Shown here one piece after another: positions 58,307 through 64,000 of a stretch of DNA of 64,000 nt. Location of the stretch: the NCBI GenBank assembly GCA_016715895.1, contig JADJXH010000004.1:124001-188000 (forward strand), given 5' to 3'. Numbering within the stretch: position 1 is the stretch's first letter; the number at the start of each line of letters is the position of its first letter. The stretch comes from Flavobacteriales bacterium (GTDB lineage Bacteria > Bacteroidota > Bacteroidia > Flavobacteriales_F > PHOS-HE28). Both the position numbers and the translations under genes were made by a program. The notes below the pieces were generated by a model. That model made no database searches. It was not told the origin of the DNA and was given only the letters and a program-made list of their open reading frames with translations.

Positions 58307-59105
58307 GCTCCAACAGAGGTGCTTCGATGAGGTCGAACACGCGGTGCCGCAAAGCTACCACATCGCTCTCCTGCAGGCCGGTGGTGTGCACGGCGGGGTG
58401 CACCACGGCCCGGCTGATGCCGGGATGACCGCGGCTCAGCAGGTCCTCCGGATCGCCGAAGAGACGCCAGTGATTGAGGAAGGTGACCGGCACCACCGGC
58501 ACCTGCTTCTCGATGGCCAGCCGGAAGGCCCCATCCTTGAACGGTTTCATGCGGGGCACGGTATGCGGGATGGTCCCCTCGGGAAAGAGCACCACGCAGG
58601 CGCCGCTGTCCAACGCCTTGGCGGCACGGCGGAAGGCCTTCGCCGCCTCGATGTGGCTGCCGCGGTTGACGGCGATGTCCATGTCCTTGAAGAAGATGCG
58701 GAACAGGGGCCAGCGCTGCAGCTCGTACTTGCCCATCATCAGGAAGTAGTGCGGCACCAGGTTGAACATCTGCACGATGTCGATGTAGCTGCTGTGGTTG
58801 CTCACCACCACGTAGGGCGGATCGGGGAGGCGCCCACGCCAGGTGACCTTCTGCGGGAAGAGCCCGGCCCAATGGAGGAAGGCCCCCCAGACGCGCTTCA
58901 ACCGGAAGGCGGCGCGGTAGCGGCTCGGGCGATGCAGCGTCAGCTTGAAGGGGATGTAGAGCACCAGAAGGCTGAGCCAGAACACGATCCCGAACCAGAG
59001 CTTGTAGGCCAGACGCAGCGGGGCGAAGAGCCATTTGAGCACGGGGCTCCTGCGCTCCTCGCCCGTGCGGATGGCCGGACGGTCGTGGTGAGGATGCGCA
59101 GACAT
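58293..59105 (-). CDS. plsC: 1-acyl-sn-glycerol-3-phosphate acyltransferase
   Basis: 270 residues. A hydrophobic N-terminal segment (LWFGIVFWLSLLVLYIPF) anchors it to the membrane. The catalytic HX4D is in NHSSYID (about 107-113), and FPEGT lies about 71 residues later. Acylates lysophosphatidate to phosphatidate in phospholipid synthesis. First gene of a two-gene transcript with gatC, divergent from trpS. Confidence 0.92.
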   Translation of the reverse strand: MSAHPHHDRPAIRTGEERRSPVLKWLFAPLRLAYKLWFGIVFWLSLLVLYIPFKLTLHRPSRYRAAFRLKRVWGAFLHWAGLFPQKVTWRGRLPDPPYVVVSNHSSYIDIVQMFNLVPHYFLMMGKYELQRWPLFRIFFKDMDIAVNRGSHIEAAKAFRRAAKALDSGACVVLFPEGTIPHTVPRMKPFKDGAFRLAIEKQVPVVPVTFLNHWRLFGDPEDLLSRGHPGISRAVVHPAVHTTGLQESDVVALRHRVFDLIEAPLLEHEAG

Positions 59106-59122
59106 GGCCGGTGGAAAGCCCG

Positions 59123-59130
59123 CAAAGCTA
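59123..59130 (-). promoter_or_regulatory. -7 element (TAGCTTTG) of plsC-gatC
   Basis: Exact match to TAnnTTTG on the minus strand, 17 bases before the plsC start, seven bases from the opposing trpS element. Confidence 0.5.
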
Positions 59131-59136
59131 ACCGGC

Positions 59137-59144
59137 TATCTTCG
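59137..59144 (+). promoter_or_regulatory. -7 element (TATCTTCG) of trpS
   Basis: TAnnTTTG with one mismatch, 11 bases before the trpS ATG. Back to back with the plsC element, so the 50-base spacer holds both divergent start sites. Confidence 0.45.
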
Positions 59145-59155
59145 CGACCCTTCCC

Positions 59156-60133
59156 ATGACCCGCGTCCTCACCGGCATTCAGAGCACCGGCACCCCGCAC
59201 CTCGGCAACGTCCTTGGGGCCATCCGGCCGGCGGTCTCCCTGGCGAACAGCGGCGCCGGGGGATCGTTCCTGTTCATCGCCGACCTGCACGCCCTCACCC
59301 AGGTGAAGGACCCGGAGGCCATGCGCGAGAACACCGACCGGGTGGCGGCCGCCTGGCTGGCCTGCGGGCTCGACCCCTCGCGTTCGGTGTTCTACCGGCA
59401 GAGCGATGTGCCCGAGGTCACCGAACTGGCCTGGTACCTGAGCTGCTTCTTCCCTTACTCGCGCCTGGCGTTGGCGCACAGCTTCAAGGACAAGGCCGAT
59501 CGCCTGGAGGACGTGAACGGCGGGCTCTTCACCTACCCGATGCTGATGGCGGCGGACATCCTGCTGTACGACGCGGAGGTGGTGCCGGTCGGCAAGGACC
59601 AGAAGCAGCACCTGGAGTTCACGCGGGACGTGGCCGAGCGCTTCAACCACCAGATGGGCGACACCTTCGTGCTGCCCGAGGCCCGCACCGACGAGGCCGT
59701 GATGATCGTGCCGGGCACGGACGGGGAGAAGATGAGCAAGAGCCGGGGCAACCTCATCCGCCTCTTCGCCCCCGAAAAGGAGCTCAAGCAGGAGGTGATG
59801 GGCATCGTGACCGACAGCGCACCGCTGGAAGCCCCGAAGGATCCCGAGGCCAACACCGTGTACCGGCTGTTCAAGCTGGTCGCCCCATCGGACGCGGTGG
59901 CCGACATGGCCGCGAAGTTCCGCGCGGGCGGCTATGGCTACGGCCACGCGAAGAAGGAGCTGCTCGCCGCGCTGCTGGACGGGTTCCGCGCCGAGCGGGT
60001 CACCTTCGACCAGCTGATGAACGACCGCGGTGAGATGGAGCGGCAGTTGCGCATCGGCGCCGATAAGGCGCGTACGGTCGCCGCGGCCACCCTGGCGCGG
60101 GTCCGCGAGCGCCTCGGGCTTCGCGCACGATGA
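59156..60133 (+). CDS. trpS: Tryptophanyl-tRNA synthetase
   Basis: 325 residues, the bacterial length. The class I signatures are TPHLGN (13-18) and KMSKS (192-196). GIQSTGTPHLGNVLGAI is the expected active-site opening. Charges tRNA(Trp). No anomaly. 105 bases separate it from purH on the same strand. Confidence 0.97.
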   Translation: MTRVLTGIQSTGTPHLGNVLGAIRPAVSLANSGAGGSFLFIADLHALTQVKDPEAMRENTDRVAAAWLACGLDPSRSVFYRQSDVPEVTELAWYLSCFFPYSRLALAHSFKDKADRLEDVNGGLFTYPMLMAADILLYDAEVVPVGKDQKQHLEFTRDVAERFNHQMGDTFVLPEARTDEAVMIVPGTDGEKMSKSRGNLIRLFAPEKELKQEVMGIVTDSAPLEAPKDPEANTVYRLFKLVAPSDAVADMAAKFRAGGYGYGHAKKELLAALLDGFRAERVTFDQLMNDRGEMERQLRIGADKARTVAAATLARVRERLGLRAR

Positions 60134-60238
60134 CCGTGTGCAACCTTGTTCGTAACCTTTGGGCAACCTGACCGGAGGGGCCATCACACGCCGTTGGCCG
60201 TGGCGTAAACTTGCGCCCATCCTCCACCACCGGGCACG

Positions 60239-61771
60239 TTGAGCGGAACGAAGCGTATCGGAAGCGCACTGATATCGGTCTATCACAAGGACGGGCTGGA
60301 CCCCATCGTCCGCGAACTGCATCGGCTCGGTGTCACGCTGTACAGCACCGGTGGCACGCAGGAGTTCATCGCCTCACTGGGGATCCCCGTGGTGCCCGTG
60401 GAGGACCTCACGAGCTACCCGAGCATCCTGGGCGGTCGCGTGAAGACCCTGCACCCGAAGGTGTTCGGTGGCATCCTGGGGCGGCGCGACCTCGCGAGCG
60501 ATGTGGCGCAGCTGGAGGAGTATGCGATCCCGCCGATCGATCTGGTGATCGTGGACCTCTACCCCTTCGAGGCCACGGTGGCCGCCGGCGGCAGCGAACA
60601 GGCCATCATCGAGAAGATCGACATCGGCGGCATCAGCCTGATCCGCGCAGGGGCCAAGAACCACGCGGACGTGGTGATCATCGCTTCGCAGGCCCAGTAC
60701 GGCGACCTGCTGGCCATCCTGCGTGAACAGGACGGGAGCACGGAGCTGGCGGAGCGAAAGCGGCTGGCAGGGCTGGCCTTTGGCGTGAGCAGCCGCTACG
60801 ACAGCGCGATCCATGGATGGTTCACCGGCGGGTCGGAGGTCATGCCCCCCCTCACCGGTCAACCCACCCACACGCTCCGGTACGGCGAGAACCCCCACCA
60901 GCCGGCGAGCTTCCACGGCGATCTCGACGGCCTGTTCGAGCAGGTGCACGGCAAGGCGCTCAGCTACAACAACCTGCTGGACCTGGACGCGGCGCTGGAG
61001 CTCATCGACGATCTGGCCACGCTGCCGGGCGTCCCCTTCGCCATCCTGAAGCACAACAACGCCTGCGGTGCCGCGGTGCGCCCCACGGTGAAGGAGGCCT
61101 GGGACGCCGCGCTGGCCGGCGACCCGGTGAGCGCCTTCGGCGGCGTGCTCATCACCACCGCGCCGATCGACAAGGTCACCGCGGAGGCCATCGACACCAT
61201 CTTCTTCGAGATCATCTGCGCACCGGACTATGCCCCTGAGGCCTTGGAGGTGCTGCGCCGCAGGAAGAACCGCATCATCCTCGAACGACGGGCGTCAGGA
61301 CACCTCGCGCGCAAGTGGCGCAGCGCATTGAACGGCCTGCTCGTCCAGGCTCCGGACGCGGTGGTCGACGGCGTGGCGGACATGCGCACGGCCACACGCC
61401 GGGCGCCGACGGAGGCGGAGCTGCAGGACCTGGTCTTCGCCAACATCCTGGTGAAGCACACGAAGAGCAACGCCATCGTGCTGGCCAAAGGCCGGCAGCT
61501 GCACGCGAGCGGAACGGGCCAGACCAGCCGCGTGGACGCGTTGGAACAGGCCATCGCGAAAGCGGGGAAGTTCAACTTCGACCTGAAGGGGGCGGTGATG
61601 GCCAGCGATGCCTTCTTCCCCTTCCCGGACTGTGTGACCATCGCCGGTGCGGCCGGCATCACGGCGGTGGTGCAGCCGGGCGGCAGCATCAAGGACCAGG
61701 AGAGCGTGGACGCCTGCGACGAACGCGGGATGGCCATGTGCATCACCGGCAACCGACACTTCAAACACTGA
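60239..61771 (+). CDS. purH: Bifunctional AICAR formyltransferase / IMP cyclohydrolase
   Basis: 510 residues from a TTG at 60239, the only start that gives the family N-terminus (SALISVYHKDGLDPIVREL). The N-terminal IMP cyclohydrolase domain includes LTSYPSILGGRVKTLHPKVF. The C-terminal formyltransferase has LRYGENPHQPASF, then KHNNACGAA and a final CITGNRHFKH. Catalyses the last two steps of IMP synthesis. The TTG start may lower translation. TAAACTTG at 60206-60213 may be its -7 element. Followed by mreB after nine bases. Confidence 0.95.
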   Translation: MSGTKRIGSALISVYHKDGLDPIVRELHRLGVTLYSTGGTQEFIASLGIPVVPVEDLTSYPSILGGRVKTLHPKVFGGILGRRDLASDVAQLEEYAIPPIDLVIVDLYPFEATVAAGGSEQAIIEKIDIGGISLIRAGAKNHADVVIIASQAQYGDLLAILREQDGSTELAERKRLAGLAFGVSSRYDSAIHGWFTGGSEVMPPLTGQPTHTLRYGENPHQPASFHGDLDGLFEQVHGKALSYNNLLDLDAALELIDDLATLPGVPFAILKHNNACGAAVRPTVKEAWDAALAGDPVSAFGGVLITTAPIDKVTAEAIDTIFFEIICAPDYAPEALEVLRRRKNRIILERRASGHLARKWRSALNGLLVQAPDAVVDGVADMRTATRRAPTEAELQDLVFANILVKHTKSNAIVLAKGRQLHASGTGQTSRVDALEQAIAKAGKFNFDLKGAVMASDAFFPFPDCVTIAGAAGITAVVQPGGSIKDQESVDACDERGMAMCITGNRHFKH

Positions 61772-61780
61772 CGCGTCCGC

Positions 61781-62806
61781 ATGGGCCTGCTCAACTTCTT
61801 CACCCAGGAGATCGCGATCGACCTCGGGACGGCGAACACCCTGATCATCCACAACGACAAGGTGGTGGTGGATGAGCCGAGCATCGTGGCGGTGGACCGC
61901 ACCACCGGTCGGGTGATCGCCATCGGCCGCCAGGCGCAGCAGATGCACGGCAAGACGCACGAGAACATCAAGACGGTGAGGCCGTTGCGCGACGGGGTGA
62001 TCGCCGATTTCCAGGCGGCCGAGGAGATGATCAAGGGCATGATCAAGATGATCAAGCCGGGCCGGCAGCTGTTCACCCCGAACCTTCGCATGGTGATCTG
62101 CATCCCCAGCGGCATCACCGAGGTGGAGAAGCGGGCCGTGCGCGACAGCGCCGAGCACGCCGGCGCCAAGGAGGTGTACCTGATCCACGAGCCCATGGCC
62201 GCCGCCATCGGCATCGGCATCGACGTGGAGGAGCCGATGGGCAACATGATCATCGACATCGGGGGCGGCACCTCGGAGATCGCGGTGATCGCCCTGGGCG
62301 GCATCGTGTGCGACAAGAACATCCGCGTGGCGGGTGACGAGTTCACACAGGACATTGAGGAGTACATGCGCCGCCAGCACAACATCCTGGTGGGCGAGCG
62401 CACCGCCGAACAGATCAAGATCGAAGTGGGCGCTGCGATGACCGAACTGGAGAACCCGCCACCCGACTACGCCGTGCGTGGCCGCGACCTGATGACCGGC
62501 ATCCCCAAGGAGATTACCGTCACCTACAGCGAGATCGCGCAGGCGCTGGACAAGAGCATCAGCAAGATCGAGGAGGCCATCCTCAGCGCCTTGGAGGCCA
62601 CCCCGCCCGAACTGAGCGCGGACATCTACAAGACGGGCATCTACATGGCCGGCGGAGGGGCTCTGCTGCGCGGGCTGGACAAGCGCATCAGCATCAAGAC
62701 CAAGCTTCCGGTGCACGTGAGCGAGGACCCGCTGCGGGCCGTGGCGCGCGGCACCGGCATCGCCCTGAAGAACATCGACCGGTTCCAGTTCCTGATGAGG
62801 GAGTAA
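61781..62806 (+). CDS. mreB: Rod-shape determining actin homologue MreB
   Basis: 341 residues. IAIDLGTANTLI (12-23) is the phosphate-1 loop of the actin fold. VDEPSIVAVD, MIIDIGGGTSEIAV and YMAGGGALLRGLDKRI are the other nucleotide-site blocks. Polymerises under the membrane to direct lateral wall growth. Starts the mre cluster. mreC follows after about 98 bases that contain a palindromic repeat. Confidence 0.97.
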   Translation: MGLLNFFTQEIAIDLGTANTLIIHNDKVVVDEPSIVAVDRTTGRVIAIGRQAQQMHGKTHENIKTVRPLRDGVIADFQAAEEMIKGMIKMIKPGRQLFTPNLRMVICIPSGITEVEKRAVRDSAEHAGAKEVYLIHEPMAAAIGIGIDVEEPMGNMIIDIGGGTSEIAVIALGGIVCDKNIRVAGDEFTQDIEEYMRRQHNILVGERTAEQIKIEVGAAMTELENPPPDYAVRGRDLMTGIPKEITVTYSEIAQALDKSISKIEEAILSALEATPPELSADIYKTGIYMAGGGALLRGLDKRISIKTKLPVHVSEDPLRAVARGTGIALKNIDRFQFLMRE

Positions 62807-62810
62807 TGAG

Positions 62811-62902
62811 CTGCGAGCGGCGAGTGGCGGGTGCTGCCACGGGGCCTGCGGCCGGCCATCAGGGCAGCACCTGCCACTCGCCGCTCGTCACTCGCCACTC
62901 GA
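62811..62902. repeat. Palindromic intergenic element between mreB and mreC
   Basis: Left arm GGCGAGTGGCGGGTGCTGCC (62819-62838) and right arm GGCAGCACCTGCCACTCGCC (62863-62882) pair over 19 of 20 positions around a 24-base loop, followed by GCTCGTCACTCGCCACTCG. Similar GAGTGGC / TAGTGGC text occurs at 16016-16075. It resembles a REP-type element. Confidence 0.8.
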
Positions 62903-62904
62903 CC

Positions 62905-63735
62905 ATGCGCGACCTCTTCCGCTTCCTCTTCCGCATCCGCAGCACGCTGCTCTTCCTGCTGCTGATGGCGCTGGCCTACGGATGGGCGCTGAACGGCAAC
63001 GAGCACCACCGCTCGCGCGCCATCGGCTCGGCCAACACCGCGATCGGCACGCTGTACACCTGGCGATCGGACGTGACCACCTACGCCGGGCTGCGCGAGG
63101 AGAACGAGCGGCTGGCCCGCGCCAACGCCGACCTGATGACGCGCGGACGCGGCAACTACGCGCCGGTCTCCGCGCGGTTCATCGCCTTCCACGACACCGT
63201 GCACGAACAGCGCTACGCCCACCTGGCCGCGCGGGTGGTGAACAGCACCACGCACAAGCAGCGCAACAGCCTCACGCTGGACAAGGGCAGCCTGGCCGGC
63301 GTGGCGCCCGACATGGGCGTCATCGGTGACCAGGGCATCGTGGGCGTGGTGCGGCAGGTGGGTCCCCGCTTCTGCGTGGCCGCAAGCGTGCTCGACCCGG
63401 ACCTGAACACGAGCGTGCAGCTGAAACGCACCGGGCACTTCGGACTGCTGAGCTGGGACACCGGCGACCCGCGCACGGCCTCCGCGGTGGACATCGCCAA
63501 GCACGCCCCGGTGGCCGTGGGCGATACGTTGGTGACGCGCGGAGGCGACGGCATCTTCCCGGCGGGGATCGATGTGGGCGTGGTCACCGAGGTGGTCAAC
63601 GACCCCAGCAGCAACTATCATACGATCCGCCTGCGGCTCACCGAGGACCTCACGCGCGGCGGCCATGTGTACATCGTGAAGGACCTGCACCGCGTGGAAC
63701 GGGACACGCTGGAGGCGCGCACCCAGGCCCCATGA
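62905..63735 (+). CDS. mreC: Rod-shape determining protein MreC
   Basis: 276 residues from MRDLFRFLFRIRSTLLFLLL (ATG at 62905), which puts the transmembrane helix at residues 13-30. An in-frame ATG at 62806 would translate the palindrome and is rejected. A short coiled coil (LREENERLARANADLM) is followed by the beta-rich MreC domain with DKGSLAGVAPDMGVI and VTRGGDGIFPAGIDVG. Periplasmic scaffold of the elongasome. The stop overlaps the mreD start (ATGA). Confidence 0.95.
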   Translation: MRDLFRFLFRIRSTLLFLLLMALAYGWALNGNEHHRSRAIGSANTAIGTLYTWRSDVTTYAGLREENERLARANADLMTRGRGNYAPVSARFIAFHDTVHEQRYAHLAARVVNSTTHKQRNSLTLDKGSLAGVAPDMGVIGDQGIVGVVRQVGPRFCVAASVLDPDLNTSVQLKRTGHFGLLSWDTGDPRTASAVDIAKHAPVAVGDTLVTRGGDGIFPAGIDVGVVTEVVNDPSSNYHTIRLRLTEDLTRGGHVYIVKDLHRVERDTLEARTQAP

Positions 63736-64000
63736 TCGCCACCATCGTCGCCAACCTGCTGCGCTTCGTGGTGCTCGTCGCCCTGCAGGTGATCGTGCTG
63801 GACCACCTCGACGTGGCGAACGGCTGGCTGGTGCCCTACCTCTACGTGCTGTTCCTGCTGATGCTGCCCTTCGAGCTGCCGGCCTGGTCCCTGCTGCTGG
63901 CCGGAGGCGCCATGGGCGGGTTGATGGACCTGCTGAGCGACACACCGGGCATGCACACCACCGCGTGCCTCGTGATGATGTACGTGCGCGGCATCTGGCA
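63732..64000 (+). CDS. mreD: Rod-shape determining protein MreD, partial
   Basis: The first 89 residues of a membrane protein running off the right edge: MIATIVANLLRFVVLVALQV, then PYLYVLFLLMLPFELP and MGGLMDLLSDTPGMHTTACL. The last block is the typical MreD GxxxDLLS region. Several transmembrane helices. Membrane partner of MreC in lateral wall synthesis. ATGA overlap with mreC. Confidence 0.92.
   Translation, partial: MIATIVANLLRFVVLVALQVIVLDHLDVANGWLVPYLYVLFLLMLPFELPAWSLLLAGGAMGGLMDLLSDTPGMHTTACLVMMYVRGIW

Overview
The window is high-GC DNA (roughly two thirds G+C by eye) from a member of the Bacteroidota, most likely a Flavobacteriales-like lineage of the environmental or activated-sludge kind. 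The evidence is the many secreted proteins with type IX secretion (T9SS) C-terminal signals, a PorP/SprF-like gene beside a giant type B (gliding-associated) surface protein, an OmpA-family protein with the PorE domain order, the gene order rplM-rpsI-rpsB-tsf-pyrH-frr, and promoters with the Bacteroidota -7 element TAnnTTTG (often TTCG here), best seen upstream of rplM.

Layout. 1-6562: T9SS cargo genes on the minus strand, with a tandem duplication that left a truncated copy, and an apparent one-base frameshift separating a signal peptide from its 1123-residue beta-helix body. 6674-10626: a lower-GC island with a truncated HsdR-N/N6-methylase remnant, a BsuBI/PstI-type restriction-modification pair and two unknown genes. 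10627-13322: non-coding DNA rich in dispersed repeats, with one hypothetical helical protein and a strict 21-bp tandem array. 13323-16134: a small secreted protein, a thioredoxin-like T9SS protein with an in-frame amber codon in its signal peptide, and a lone DGQHR (DndB-like) protein. 16135-29090: a three-gene surface operon with a 3251-residue adhesin of about 31 repeats, its SprF-like partner and a PorE-like anchor. 29363-31766: two T9SS type A proteins. 31839-39214: a small membrane protein, sucA-sucB, hypotheticals and a TIGR01777 epimerase. 39216-45967: an envelope-related operon (DUF5686 outer-membrane protein, MMPL exporter, rmlA, polyprenyl synthase). 46043-47697: a radical SAM/SPASM protein and a DUF433/DUF5615 toxin-antitoxin pair. 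47857-52042: the ribosomal and translation-factor cluster. 52235-58005: a cytochrome c/beta-propeller secreted protein, kbl, and a CPBP-like membrane protein lacking its catalytic histidines. 58010-64000: gatC, plsC, trpS, purH and the mreB-mreC-mreD shape operon, running off the end.

Functionally most of the window is ordinary core metabolism and translation interleaved with surface and secretion genes. The accessory parts are the cargo duplication, the restriction island, the giant adhesin operon and several families of intergenic repeats, one of which sits between mreB and mreC. Three genes are broken by a single stop or frameshift (near 6125, 14692 and 38103). Whether these are real or assembly errors cannot be decided from one sequence.
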